A stretch of DNA of 64,000 nt from Chitinophagaceae bacterium (GTDB taxonomy: Bacteria; Bacteroidota; Bacteroidia; Chitinophagales; Chitinophagaceae). The position numbers and the translations under genes are program-made. The notes under the pieces are model-generated. The model ran no database searches. It saw only the letters and a list, made by a program, of their open reading frames with translations, and was not told the origin of the DNA. The DNA lies in the NCBI GenBank assembly GCA_947447825.1, contig CANFLL010000006.1, positions 20,545 to 84,544 on the forward strand. Reading direction: 5' to 3'. Below are positions 7,469 through 16,386 of the stretch, piece by piece; the first letter of the stretch is position 1; each line of letters starts with the position of its first letter.

Positions 7469-8209
7469 ATGCTGCGATATTTTATTGAAGTGGCTTATAA
7501 AGGCACACATTACAGCGGTTTTCAGACGCAACAGAATGCTGAAACCATACAGTCGGTTCTTGAATTGGCATTGCAAAAAGTGTATAAATCCCAGTTTCAG
7601 CTCACTTGTTCTTCCCGCACTGATGCTGGCGTTCATGCTTTGCAAAATTTTTTTCATGTAGATACAGAATCTGAGTTGAACCTAAAGCAAGTTTATAATG
7701 TGAACGCAGTTTTGCCAAGAGATATAATTGTGAAGAATATTAGACCTGTAGCGCCAGATTGGCATGCTCGTTTTAGTGCCACTCATCGAGAATATAAGTA
7801 TTACATCACCAGAAATAGAAACCCATTTTTAACCGAAACAGCGTGGTTTTATCCGTACGACTTAAATGTGGAAACACTGCAACAGGCAGCAGAAATACTG
7901 CTTACGTACGCAGACTTTACTTCTTTTTCTAAACGTAACACGCAAGTGAAAACTTTTATCTGCAACATTATTACGTCAAAGTGGGTGCAGGAAGAGGGAT
8001 GCTTGGTGTATAATGTGAAGGCAAATCGTTTTTTAAGAGGGATGGTTAGAGGTTTAGTAGGCACAATGCTTCAAGTGGGGCGTGGGCTGATTACACTCGA
8101 TGATTTTAAAAAGATAATTGAAGCCAAAGACTGCACAAAAGCAAATTTTACCACTCCTTCAACAGGATTATTTTTGGTAGAAGTTATTTATCCCGATTCC
8201 AAAGAATAA
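7469..8209 (+). CDS. truA: tRNA pseudouridine(38-40) synthase TruA
   Basis: The protein has 246 aa, normal for TruA. The catalytic motif SSRTDAGVHAL contains the nucleophile Asp52. RFLRGMVRGLVGTMLQVGRG near residue 190 is the conserved second motif. It converts uridines at positions 38-40 of the tRNA anticodon arm to pseudouridine. The ATG follows the DUF4476 stop by three bases. A long tandem array starts 20 bases after the stop. Confidence 0.95.
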   Translation: MLRYFIEVAYKGTHYSGFQTQQNAETIQSVLELALQKVYKSQFQLTCSSRTDAGVHALQNFFHVDTESELNLKQVYNVNAVLPRDIIVKNIRPVAPDWHARFSATHREYKYYITRNRNPFLTETAWFYPYDLNVETLQQAAEILLTYADFTSFSKRNTQVKTFICNIITSKWVQEEGCLVYNVKANRFLRGMVRGLVGTMLQVGRGLITLDDFKKIIEAKDCTKANFTTPSTGLFLVEVIYPDSKE

Positions 8210-8230
8210 GATTTTTTGGTTCTCTTGATT

Positions 8231-8526
8231 TGGAAATCTGAGTCCAAAATGAGTCGCAGCAGGCTAGAATCTGGAAATCTGGGTTGCCGCTAACCCGTTT
8301 CATGTTAGATTTTGGAAATCTGAGTCCAAAATGAGTTGCAGCAGGCTAGAATCTGGAAATCTGGGTTGTGGCGAACCCGTTTTACGTTAGATTTCGGAAA
8401 TCTGAGTCCAAAATGAGTCGCGGCAGGCTAGAATCTGGAAATCTGGGTTTCTGCGAACCCGTTTTATGTTAGATTTTGGAAATCTGAGACCAAAATGAGT
8501 TGCAGCAGGCTAGAATCTGGAAATAA
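8231..8526. repeat. 82-bp tandem array, about 3.6 units
   Basis: Units starting at TGGAAATCTGAG recur at 8231, 8313, 8395 (CGGAAATC) and 8477, exactly 82 bases apart. Each holds a second AATCTGGAAATCTGGGT motif and a small inverted repeat GGGTT-N6-AACCC. Between copies, differences are single-base changes. No ORF is supported. The array fills the space between truA and the 3' end of the ABC ATPase gene. Confidence 0.9.
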
Positions 8527-8548
8527 GTAATGAAATGATTTTTTCAAT

Positions 8549-9223
8549 CTATCTCACAATCTGCCCATCCTTCATCTCAATAATTCGATCACAGTTTTTT
8601 GCAAAGTCATCATCATGAGTTACCGCAATAATGGTTTGCTTTCGTTCCTGAGCTAGTTCCCTAAAAATATCGAAGACTATCTGCGTATTTATTGTATCAA
8701 GATTTCCTGTTGGTTCATCGCCCATAATGATGGCAGGGTCATTAATTAATGCCCTTGCAATGGCTACCCTCTGCTGCTGACCACCAGATAGCTTAGTCAC
8801 TTTTTTTAATGCTTGCTCTTTCAGTCCTAGCATCTCTAAGTTTCTGTAGGCCTTTTCTTCAATCTCTGTTCTGGATAATCTTTTTAGCTTTAGGGCAGGA
8901 ATCATTACGTTTTCAAGTGCAGAAAACTCTGGCAATAAGTAATGAAACTGAAACACAAAGCCAATGTTTTCATTACGAAATGACGCTAGTTGATTTTGAG
9001 ATTTATTAGTAAGCACAGTATCTTTTATGATTAGTGAGCCTTCATAATCAGTGTCCATCGTGGATAGAACATACATTAAAGTAGATTTTCCACAACCCGA
9101 TTTGCCTACTAAAGCCAAAAACTCGCCCTGATTAACCTCAAAGCTAATTCCTTTTAATACCTGAAACTTTTCTGGCTCGTAGAAGTGCTTAACGATGTTG
9201 TCTGCTTTTAATATAACGCTCAT
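8549..9223 (-). CDS. ABC transporter ATP-binding protein (LolD/MacB-like)
   Basis: The protein has 224 aa from the ATG at 9223 (MSVILKADNIV); a longer frame reaches into repeat DNA and is not used. Walker A GKSGCGKS is at 40-47, LSGGQ at 145-149 and Walker B with catalytic Glu (IIMGDE) ending at 170. It is the ATPase for the FtsX-like permease encoded just upstream. It is the last gene of a five-gene unit starting with tetR. Substrate may be a drug, lipoprotein or lipid; the TolC and adaptor partners favour efflux. Confidence 0.92.
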   Translation of the reverse strand: MSVILKADNIVKHFYEPEKFQVLKGISFEVNQGEFLALVGKSGCGKSTLMYVLSTMDTDYEGSLIIKDTVLTNKSQNQLASFRNENIGFVFQFHYLLPEFSALENVMIPALKLKRLSRTEIEEKAYRNLEMLGLKEQALKKVTKLSGGQQQRVAIARALINDPAIIMGDEPTGNLDTINTQIVFDIFRELAQERKQTIIAVTHDDDFAKNCDRIIEMKDGQIVR

Positions 9224-9228
9224 ATAAT

Positions 9229-9307
9229 TGATAATTGTTAATTGATAATTGTTAATTGATAACCTACACAACCGATTTTGTTCATTATCAATTGTCAATT
9301 ATCAATT
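9229..9307. repeat. Inverted AT-rich repeat between ABC ATPase and permease genes
   Basis: Repeats of TTGATAATTGTTAA-type words (9229-9262) face TTATCAATTGTCAATTATCAA (from about 9285). They can fold into a long imperfect hairpin inside the operon, where it could reduce read-through or stabilise the upstream mRNA. Confidence 0.6.
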
Positions 9308-9312
9308 AAAAT

Positions 9313-10554
9313 CTATCCTCTAAGAATACTTACGGGGTCAATTTTAGAAGCTTTGTGCGCAGGGAGATAGCCGGCCACAAAAGTGGTTATCAATCCAAAC
9401 ACAAACGCCAGTAAATAATTGTGTGGGTAATATGTCATGGGGAGATGATGCATTCCCGCAATTTCAAACTTCACATTATTTACCAATCGAGAGATGATGT
9501 AACCCAAGACCATCCCCACACAGCCTCCCAAAATGCCAATGATAATGGCTTGTGTTAAAAAAATTTTTGTGACATCGCCACCCGAAAATCCCATCGCTTT
9601 CAGGATTGCTATTTCACGTATCTTTTGGTTGATGGTCATATTCATAATGTTGTAAATTCCAAAGCCTGCCACCAATAAAATGGTCAGCGAAACGGCTCTG
9701 GCAATGGTATCCCTCAAGCTAGAACCTGCAACTAATTGTTGGTTACCCATTTGCCATGACTCTACCTTGTAAGGTATAATCGATTTTATGTTGTCTATTA
9801 ATGGTTGCGTATTGTTATAATCCTCCATGTCAATTTGAATGTCTGTCACATAGTCTTGATTCACGCCTAGTAGTTGTCTGGCCGCATTAATGGCTATATA
9901 TGCTTTTGATTTATCAACGCTTAATACATCTGTTCTAAAAATTCCTATTACTTTATAGTTTCTAGAAATGCCATCTGAAGTAAGAATATTTACGTTGTCG
10001 TTCATTTTTAAACCTAGGACTCTTGCCAATTCCACACCCACAAAAATGCCATCCGAACGATATTTTAGTTCGCTCCAATTCCCTTGAATAATATGTTTGG
10101 CACATCCATACACTTTATCCTCACCGATCACATCAACGCCCGAAACTGTTCCATTTACTTTGTTACCCGCATTTTTAAAGAACACACTAATGTTCACCTG
10201 AGAGGTAAAGCCTGTTAAGTTTTTTTGTTTGGCCAAAGTGGCAAGTATTGCAGCAGAGTTTTTGATGCCATCAGTATACTTAATCACTTTAGCATTCCGC
10301 ACATTAACGAGATCATTAGGATATATTTTTTGGGCAATGTTTGAATGGTCTGTCGGGCCATCATTATAAATGCGAACATGGGCTAATGCACTGAAAGCAA
10401 GATCTGCTTGTGTGTCGTTTACGCCAGACATGAAGCCTGTCATAAATATATACATGCTGATGCCAAACGTTACGCCTAGCATGGCCACAATTGTTTGCTT
10501 TACATCGGTGGTGAGGTGAACCTGAGAAATGCGATTATTAATAGAACTTAACAT
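9313..10554 (-). CDS. ABC transporter permease, FtsX/MacB type
   Basis: The protein has 413 aa. One membrane helix lies near the N-terminus (VAMLGVTFGISMYIFMTGF). A large extracytoplasmic domain follows (about 45-270), then three helices at about 285-410, the classic MacB/LolCE topology. The segment REIAILKAMGFSGGDVTKIF is the cytoplasmic coupling loop of FtsX-like permeases, and the protein ends with PAHKASKIDPVSILRG. It works with the downstream ATPase and the upstream adaptor and TolC-like protein as a tripartite export system. Confidence 0.9.
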   Translation of the reverse strand: MLSSINNRISQVHLTTDVKQTIVAMLGVTFGISMYIFMTGFMSGVNDTQADLAFSALAHVRIYNDGPTDHSNIAQKIYPNDLVNVRNAKVIKYTDGIKNSAAILATLAKQKNLTGFTSQVNISVFFKNAGNKVNGTVSGVDVIGEDKVYGCAKHIIQGNWSELKYRSDGIFVGVELARVLGLKMNDNVNILTSDGISRNYKVIGIFRTDVLSVDKSKAYIAINAARQLLGVNQDYVTDIQIDMEDYNNTQPLIDNIKSIIPYKVESWQMGNQQLVAGSSLRDTIARAVSLTILLVAGFGIYNIMNMTINQKIREIAILKAMGFSGGDVTKIFLTQAIIIGILGGCVGMVLGYIISRLVNNVKFEIAGMHHLPMTYYPHNYLLAFVFGLITTFVAGYLPAHKASKIDPVSILRG

Positions 10555-10560
10555 GAGTTG

Positions 10561-11649
10561 TTATTTTTTAGGTAATTCTAGTATTTCATTACCTGTTAAG
10601 CCATCTGTTATTTCTGCCCACTCTAAAGTTTTGATGCCAGTTTTGATGCCTACTTTTTTGTGTTCTACTTGTAGTGTAATTGAATCCCCTTCTGCTAAGT
10701 AGTTTGCAGGGATTACCAATACATTTTTCTTCTCTTTAATGATGAAGTTAGCTTGTAATTGCGTTCCATCTTTTAACAATTGTGGATGCTCTGTAAATGT
10801 GGCTTCCACAATAAACGATTGGCTAGTGGCATCGAAAGATGGGTATATTTTAGAAACAGAAGCTTTGTAAACATGGGTTTTATCGGTGTTTAACGAAAGG
10901 AGTACTAACTGATTCAGTTGAATTCTGTTGATGTCATCCTCCGCCACTTGCAGACGGGCTATTACTTTTCCGTTGCCCATGTCTGCAATGGCTTCTCCTT
11001 TTTTCACATAATCACCATTTTTTTTATAAACGTTTAGTATCAGTCCATTTGCAGCACTAATGACCGAATAGAATCCATTGTTTTGCTGTTGAATTTGTAA
11101 TTGAGCCTTTGCATTTGTAGCATTTAAGGTTAAATTTTGTTTTAAATCCGCCAATTGTTTTTGCAAAACCTTTATGTTAGATATGTCGTTTTTATATTGC
11201 AATCCTACATTGTCGTAATCAGCTTTTGACACGGCGTTGGTAGCTATTAGATTTTGGTAACGACCAAAGTTGATAGAGTCTGTTTGTTTTTTTATGTTTG
11301 CTTGGTTAATCTGTTCTTCCAATTGTTGAATTTGCGGCGCATCACTTGCCATTTTTGTTTGGGCATATTTCAGGTTCTCCATTGCATTCGTTACTTGTGT
11401 TAGTTGCACATCATTTTGAATTCGAAAAAGTGTTTGTCCCATTTTTACTGAATCACCCTCTGCCACCAGAGATGTCGTTATATAACCTTCAGAATTAGCG
11501 GTAACCTTGTATTGGTTTACTGTAACTGCTTTTCCACTAGCAAAAACCGCATCTACAATGTCTTTATGTTCGGGCTTTATTCCCTCTTTGTTTTTACAAG
11601 AGAATAAAAGTGCTGATAAAACTAAAATTGAAATAAAAATGTGTTTCAT
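10561..11649 (-). CDS. Efflux adaptor lipoprotein (HlyD/RND-type membrane fusion protein)
   Basis: The protein has 362 aa from ATG 11649; a longer frame to 11706 would overlap tolC and bury the signal. A lipobox LLFSC gives a lipidated Cys18. A biotinyl-lipoyl-like half-motif is at about 55-75 (LVAEGDSVKMGQTLFRIQ). A coiled-coil hairpin spans about 80-190, followed by the second half-motif (VYKKNGDYVKKGEAIADMG) and a beta barrel. It bridges the inner-membrane permease and the TolC-like channel. Confidence 0.88.
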   Translation of the reverse strand: MKHIFISILVLSALLFSCKNKEGIKPEHKDIVDAVFASGKAVTVNQYKVTANSEGYITTSLVAEGDSVKMGQTLFRIQNDVQLTQVTNAMENLKYAQTKMASDAPQIQQLEEQINQANIKKQTDSINFGRYQNLIATNAVSKADYDNVGLQYKNDISNIKVLQKQLADLKQNLTLNATNAKAQLQIQQQNNGFYSVISAANGLILNVYKKNGDYVKKGEAIADMGNGKVIARLQVAEDDINRIQLNQLVLLSLNTDKTHVYKASVSKIYPSFDATSQSFIVEATFTEHPQLLKDGTQLQANFIIKEKKNVLVIPANYLAEGDSITLQVEHKKVGIKTGIKTLEWAEITDGLTGNEILELPKK

Positions 11650-11689
11650 AATGATGATATAATTACTGTATAACAGGACTCTTATTGAT

Positions 11690-12988
11690 TTATTGCCTAG
11701 CCTCAATTACTGCTTTTGTATTTAATAAACTTGATAGATTGTTTAAGTATTGATTTTCTGCCACCAAATAATCCTGAAATGTTTTCAGATATATATCAAC
11801 GCTAATTAAACCCATATTAAATTTTTGTTTTGATAGCAGCATATTTTTACCAAATAAATCAAAGTTGTTTTTAGAGCTTGTAACTAATGCAGAAAAAGTA
11901 TTTAAATTTTGGATTAATAATATATCATTGATATTGCTTTGGTCTTTTGCTACTTGATAATTTTGTTCTGCAATTTTCTTTTGGGTATTGATGCTTTTCA
12001 ATTTATTGTTGTTAGCAAAGCCAGTAAATATTGGCCAATTTAGTCCCAAACCAATGTATTGATAGTCTGCCCATGCATTTTTAGTAAAGCTCATCTCGAA
12101 CCGATCTCTATATTCTTGAAAACCAAAATACCCTGTTGCTGTAATTTTAGGAAAGGCTTTTGCTTTCTGTTCTTTTATCTGTAATTCATTGATAGTAATG
12201 TTTGTAGAGTATGGTACTAATGTTTTGTCGGAGTTCAAATTAATATTTCTTGAAGGAATATTTTCTATGTCCAATGGTATAAGTATAAAAGTTTTTTCAG
12301 GGGAAAGTCCAGCTAATACTTTAATGTTAGCCACTGCCTGATTAAACAATTGTTCACTTTGATAAATATTCTGCTGCACATTGTTTTTGTTAATTTTTGC
12401 CAGATTTACTGCACTAGCATCAGAAAGTCCTTCGTCAAACTTTTGTTTGATAGCAAGGAAAATACTGTCTACTACCAGGATGTCCTTTTCTGCAATGTCT
12501 ATGGATTTTTTTGCAACTAAGGCTGCATAATAATACTGACCTAACTTTAATTTTAATGTTTGCAAGAAAGCATCCTGCTGAACAGTATTTAATGCAATAT
12601 TTTCTTTTGCAATTTTTGATTGCAAAATTGCTTGCCAATCAAACAAATCCTTTGTTAGGGTAAGTCCTGTATTATAGGAATAGTGCTTTCCAAATTGTAG
12701 ATAGGCAGTACTTCCAGGATGTCCCACTAAAGCACCGGGAACAGGTGTGACAGATTGTATCAGATTGTCCTGACCATTAAAGCTAGCAAATGCTTGTGGG
12801 TAATAAAAACTTTTAGAAGTATTGTATTCGAAAATTAATTGTTCCTCGTTAAGGTTATAAACCCGCTGATTAGGATTGTTTTTGAGTGCAATTTGCCAAA
12901 GTGATTCAAAGTCGCCAATCTTCATCTGGGCCGAAAGATTATTCAGAAAGAGAAAAGTAGTTGATAGGTAAACTAATTTTTTGATCAT
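11690..12988 (-). CDS. TolC family outer-membrane efflux protein
   Basis: The protein has 432 aa with a signal peptide ending near NNLSAQ (about 21). Two long helical hairpin repeats carry TolC-like features: the SKIAKENIALNTVQQDAF helices, the GLSDASAVNLAKINKNNVQQ segment and a YIGLGLNWPIFTGF strand before the second repeat. It forms the trimeric outer-membrane channel of the export system. It is the second gene of the tetR operon, 21 bases after tetR. Confidence 0.88.
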   Translation of the reverse strand: MIKKLVYLSTTFLFLNNLSAQMKIGDFESLWQIALKNNPNQRVYNLNEEQLIFEYNTSKSFYYPQAFASFNGQDNLIQSVTPVPGALVGHPGSTAYLQFGKHYSYNTGLTLTKDLFDWQAILQSKIAKENIALNTVQQDAFLQTLKLKLGQYYYAALVAKKSIDIAEKDILVVDSIFLAIKQKFDEGLSDASAVNLAKINKNNVQQNIYQSEQLFNQAVANIKVLAGLSPEKTFILIPLDIENIPSRNINLNSDKTLVPYSTNITINELQIKEQKAKAFPKITATGYFGFQEYRDRFEMSFTKNAWADYQYIGLGLNWPIFTGFANNNKLKSINTQKKIAEQNYQVAKDQSNINDILLIQNLNTFSALVTSSKNNFDLFGKNMLLSKQKFNMGLISVDIYLKTFQDYLVAENQYLNNLSSLLNTKAVIEARQ

Positions 12989-13009
12989 AAGTTGACAAAT
13001 AAGTTGAAT

Positions 13010-13621
13010 TTACATTTTTATTGAGTTCCAAATTATTGTTGGTATTTCTTTTTTCCTTTGTTGCAACATTGTTTTAAAGCCTTCCTCTTCTATTCCAAAG
13101 ATTTTCATCATTAAAGGTTTGCCCAAAAAAGGAAAAATGGTGAGGCTTTGAATATTAATGAGCAAATCTCTGGCATCAATCTGTCTTATTGCTCCCTTTG
13201 CAACTTCTTCGGCAATCTGGAGATTCAACCCATTTAATACTGCCAGTATTGGCAAACTTTCAATGGATTTGAAAACAATTTCTGGGTTATGGTGCAGTTC
13301 TGTCAAAATAAAGATGGGTAAATCTGGAATTTCATTCAGTTTATCAATATCAAATGCTACTATTTTTTCAATTTTTTCTTTCAGTGAAAGGTTGGCAGTA
13401 ATGAAAACGCCGATTGCCGAAAAGAGATTTCTATATTCCTGATGAAATATCTCTGCAAATAGTTTTTCCTTAGATCTAAAGTAATAATTAACCATTGACT
13501 TAGTAGTGCCAGCTTCCTTGGCTATTTCTTGCACAGATGCGCCCTCAAACCCTTTTCGTTTAAATATTTTAAGGGCAGCTTGTCGGATTGTTTCCTCTGT
13601 ACCAATTATTTTTTCATTCAT
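13010..13621 (-). CDS. TetR/AcrR family transcriptional regulator
   Basis: The protein has 203 aa. The N-terminal HTH is at about 13-58: EETIRQAALKIFKRKGFEGA, then VQEIAKEAGTTKSMVNYYF and RSKEKLF. The C-terminal ligand domain is typical in size. It is the first gene of the operon for the tripartite exporter, so it probably represses its own operon until a substrate binds. A perfect GAACA-N2-TGTTC palindrome lies 15 bases before its start codon, just after the -7 box. Confidence 0.92.
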   Translation of the reverse strand: MNEKIIGTEETIRQAALKIFKRKGFEGASVQEIAKEAGTTKSMVNYYFRSKEKLFAEIFHQEYRNLFSAIGVFITANLSLKEKIEKIVAFDIDKLNEIPDLPIFILTELHHNPEIVFKSIESLPILAVLNGLNLQIAEEVAKGAIRQIDARDLLINIQSLTIFPFLGKPLMMKIFGIEEEGFKTMLQQRKKEIPTIIWNSIKM

Positions 13622-13635
13622 TGAACGACCGTTTA

Positions 13636-13684
13636 GAACAACTGTTCGAGTTGCAAAAATAGGATGTTGATATTAACTGCAAAA
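13636..13684 (-). promoter_or_regulatory. Promoter and candidate TetR operator of the efflux operon
   Basis: On the minus strand, a -33 box TTTTG (13680-13684) is 18 bases from TATTTTTG (13654-13661), an exact TAnnTTTG match. The operator-like palindrome GAACAGTTGTTC (13636-13647) lies six bases downstream of the -7 box, over the expected transcription start. A half site GAAC also occurs at 13623-13626. Repressor binding there would block transcription start; binding is inferred. Confidence 0.7.
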
Positions 13685-13728
13685 TGTATTTTTTATCGAA
13701 AAAGAGTGATAATTCATATTCTGAATAC

Positions 13729-13751
13729 GTTGTAAAAATTATTTTTACAAC
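13729..13751. promoter_or_regulatory. Perfect 23-bp palindrome upstream of the DUF6089 gene
   Basis: GTTGTAAAAAT-T-ATTTTTACAAC is a perfect palindrome with a one-base centre. It lies in the divergent region between tetR and the DUF6089 gene, about 45 bases upstream of the tetR -33 box and 240 before the DUF6089 start. It looks like a dimeric regulator site. No regulator is identified. Confidence 0.5.
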
Positions 13752-13994
13752 TTGCGAATAGCTTTTGGAGAATAGAGAAACAATAGTTTTCTGCAAAAAG
13801 TTAATTGTGATTGTCAAATTTCTAGTTTTTGAAAGTGTTTTTATTAATTTATCATGATTTTTTAGTTAATAATTTTTTTTAACAACTTTTTTATATACTT
13901 TGCACCGCATAAAGAGTAATAGTATTTGCTTTATTATTTAGTACAATTAAAACATATATTTAATCTTGAGCATTAATTCAAACAAATAATATAA

Positions 13995-14954
13995 ATGAAA
14001 AAATTTAAAAAGATTTCTCTAATTATCTTAGTACAAATTACTATACTTGCCTTAACAAGCAAAAATGGGAATGCACAAGGTTTTAGTCTTACAACTTCTT
14101 TAGGTGTTAGTAATTATCTAGGTGACCTTGGTACAGAAGGTAACACGACTGCATACAAGCCCGATTTTAGTGTTGGTGCTTCTTATGATTTGTTAAATAG
14201 ATTACGGTTAAGGCTTAATCTTTCTGCACTAAGTGTTCAAGGAGATGACGTTAATTCAACCACTAAAGGTGTGAAAAATAGAAATTTGAGTTTCAAATCT
14301 CAAATTCAAGAAGCTGCTTTATTAGCAGAATTTGACATACTTGATAATTCATTTAACAGTATTATTCCTTATGTCTTTGCCGGACCTTCTGTTTACCACT
14401 TTGACCCTCATCCCTTACGTCCTTTATCTAGATATGGAGATGTTTCATTGCGTAGTCTTGGCACTGAAGGGCAATTTATTCCTGGTAACAAATACGCTGA
14501 TAGTAAATATAGTTTAACTCAATTGAATATACAATTCGGGTTGGGTGTAAGATTTGAAATTTCAGAAAAAGTATCACTTGGTTTTGAGGCAAACTACAGA
14601 AACCTATTTACAGATTATTTAGACGATGTTAGTTCAAATCACTACATAGCTCCTTCTACATGGGATCAAGGTGTTTTAGATGCTGGTGGTGAAAATACAG
14701 CATTGGGTAAACAGTTAAGAATGGCTCAAGCTTATGCTTGGAATAACAGAATTGATGCCAAAACTGGATTGTCAGTGCTGCCTACAGAAGCAAATGCCAG
14801 TTTTCCTAGAGGTAATCCATCAAAAAATGATGCCTATTATTCATATCAAGTACGTTTAAATATTAATTTGAGTTCTATTGATGGTGGTTCTGCTTTCTAT
14901 TCACCTAGAAACCCAAGTGGTAGAAAGCAACTTAGATGTGCTAGAGTTTATTAA
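13995..14954 (+). CDS. DUF6089 outer-membrane beta-barrel protein
   Basis: The protein has 319 aa with a signal peptide (KKISLIILVQITILALTSKN, cleaved near NGNAQ). The start of the mature part, FSLTTSLGVSNYLGDLG, and the later IIPYVFAGPSVYHFDPHP are typical of the DUF6089/PorG-like barrel family of Bacteroidota. Alternating hydrophobic strands run to the end (YYSYQVRLNINLSSI). PorG is part of the type IX secretion machinery; whether this member has that role or is only a structural relative cannot be told here. A TATACTTTGC sequence about 95 bases upstream may be its -7 region. Confidence 0.78.
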   Translation: MKKFKKISLIILVQITILALTSKNGNAQGFSLTTSLGVSNYLGDLGTEGNTTAYKPDFSVGASYDLLNRLRLRLNLSALSVQGDDVNSTTKGVKNRNLSFKSQIQEAALLAEFDILDNSFNSIIPYVFAGPSVYHFDPHPLRPLSRYGDVSLRSLGTEGQFIPGNKYADSKYSLTQLNIQFGLGVRFEISEKVSLGFEANYRNLFTDYLDDVSSNHYIAPSTWDQGVLDAGGENTALGKQLRMAQAYAWNNRIDAKTGLSVLPTEANASFPRGNPSKNDAYYSYQVRLNINLSSIDGGSAFYSPRNPSGRKQLRCARVY

Positions 14955-14977
14955 TAATGCTATTTTTTAAATTACAG

Positions 14978-15010
14978 AGACCGTCTTAATTTATTGAGAC
15001 GGTCTTTTTA
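14978..15010 (+). terminator. Terminator after the DUF6089 gene
   Basis: AGACCGTCT (14978-14986) pairs with AGACGGTCT (14997-15005), followed by TTTTTA. Confidence 0.88.
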
Positions 15011-15027
15011 TTTAATACCTTCTTCAA

Positions 15028-15654
15028 ATGATTTCTATAACGCTCATAATTGTTGCTATTACCTGCATTATTTCATTTATTAGTTTTTCTAATGCTAAAT
15101 TGATGGAAGACCTTATTTTCTATCCACCGTCTATCACTAATAGCAATCAATGGTATAGGTTTATTACGTCAGGTTTTATACACGCAGATGTTCAACACTT
15201 AGCATTTAATATGTTTACACTTTATTTCTTTGGAAATAGTTGGGAGACTGCATATAATAATTATTTGGGATTGGCTAAAATATGGTACGTCATTCTCTAC
15301 GTTGGGGCATTAGTAGTTAGTCAAATACCAAGTTATATAAAAAATAGAAACAACTATCGGTATAGTAGTTTAGGAGCGTCTGGGGCTGTATCTGCTATTG
15401 TATTCTCTATGATATTATTAATGCCATGGAGTACTTTATATGTATTTGTTTTACCTGTACCAGCCATAATTTATGCTGTTCTTTATCTTGGATACACTAT
15501 CTATATGGGAAAAAGGGGCGGAGACACTATTAATCATGATGCCCACCTTTGGGGAGCAATCTTTGGAATTGTGTTTTGTATTGTACTCAAGCCAGAAGTG
15601 CTTTCAATGTTTTTAGAAGCAATTACTCATCCTCACTTTGGAGGTATTGAATAG
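15028..15654 (+). CDS. Rhomboid family intramembrane serine protease
   Basis: The protein has 208 aa with about six membrane helices. The catalytic Ser lies in SSLGASGAVSA (near residue 118) and the catalytic His in INHDAHLWGA (near 174). HLAFNMFTLYFFG matches the conserved H-x-x-x-N helix. It cleaves membrane proteins within the bilayer; substrates are unknown. It starts just after the preceding terminator and has its own terminator, so it is probably transcribed alone. Confidence 0.92.
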   Translation: MISITLIIVAITCIISFISFSNAKLMEDLIFYPPSITNSNQWYRFITSGFIHADVQHLAFNMFTLYFFGNSWETAYNNYLGLAKIWYVILYVGALVVSQIPSYIKNRNNYRYSSLGASGAVSAIVFSMILLMPWSTLYVFVLPVPAIIYAVLYLGYTIYMGKRGGDTINHDAHLWGAIFGIVFCIVLKPEVLSMFLEAITHPHFGGIE

Positions 15655-15672
15655 ATAGGAGATGAAAAAAAT

Positions 15673-15701
15673 AAACCCCACTCAAACTATGTGTGGGGTT
15701 T
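15673..15701. terminator. Bidirectional terminator between rhomboid and hsp20 genes
   Basis: AAACCCCAC (15673-15681) pairs with GTGGGGTTT (15693-15701) between convergent genes. Confidence 0.82.
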
Positions 15702-15727
15702 AAATCTTAAAAAGTTGCAAAGAACTA

Positions 15728-16159
15728 TTACTCTATGTTGATTTCTTTAGGCGAAACCTTGATTTCATCTTTTTTAGGTAGATTAACTTTAAGTATGCCA
15801 TCTTCATACTTAGCAGTAATATTCTCTGTGTTGATTTTTTTGTCAAGTCCAAAGCTCCTTTTAAAGTTTTGATGGCTAAATTCTTTTCTAATTGTTTTGC
15901 CTTCTACTTTTTCGCTGTCTTCTTTCTTTTCGTAGCTGATTGTTAGTACGTCATTCTCGGTGTTTACTTTAAAGTTTTCTTTTTTTAACCCAGCAGCATT
16001 CAATTCTAAATTGAATGCATTGCTTGTTTCAAAAATATTAACCGCTGCAATTGCTTTGTATGAATTGCCATCACGTCCCCAAGTGGAGGGAAAGTGATTG
16101 TAAACTTCATCAAATAGTTCATTGATGATTCTTGGATTACTTTGTTTTACGAATGTCAT
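15728..16159 (-). CDS. Hsp20/alpha-crystallin family small heat-shock protein
   Basis: The protein has 143 aa. The alpha-crystallin domain spans about 40-140: FNLELNAAGLKKENFKVN, then FSHQNFKRSFGLDKKIN and AKYEDGILKVNLPKKDE (the A-x-x-x-x-G-x-L motif). It ends in EINIE. It holds unfolded proteins under stress. It is a single gene with its own terminator. The upstream gap to 16387 holds the divergent promoter of the bacilliredoxin gene. Confidence 0.93.
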   Translation of the reverse strand: MTFVKQSNPRIINELFDEVYNHFPSTWGRDGNSYKAIAAVNIFETSNAFNLELNAAGLKKENFKVNTENDVLTISYEKKEDSEKVEGKTIRKEFSHQNFKRSFGLDKKINTENITAKYEDGILKVNLPKKDEIKVSPKEINIE

Positions 16160-16355
16160 AACCTGAAATTTTAAATGTTATTAATAATTGTTTTATGGTT
16201 TTTCATTTTACAATAAATATTCCTTTCATTAAATGGCTTTAGAGGTGTGACACAATGACTCTTCTTGTTTTTAAAAGGTGTCAATATGGCCTTTTCGATT
16301 GCCGCAAAAAGACAAAAAGGTTACTTTAATGGCGTATAGGTTAGTTTCTTTGTTA

Positions 16356-16363
16356 TAAATTTG
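16356..16363 (+). promoter_or_regulatory. -7 element for the bacilliredoxin gene
   Basis: TAAATTTG fits TAnnTTTG and is followed by the ATG 24 bases later. No certain -33 box. Confidence 0.5.
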
Positions 16364-16386
16364 CACTTCATTTAAAAATGTAAGTT

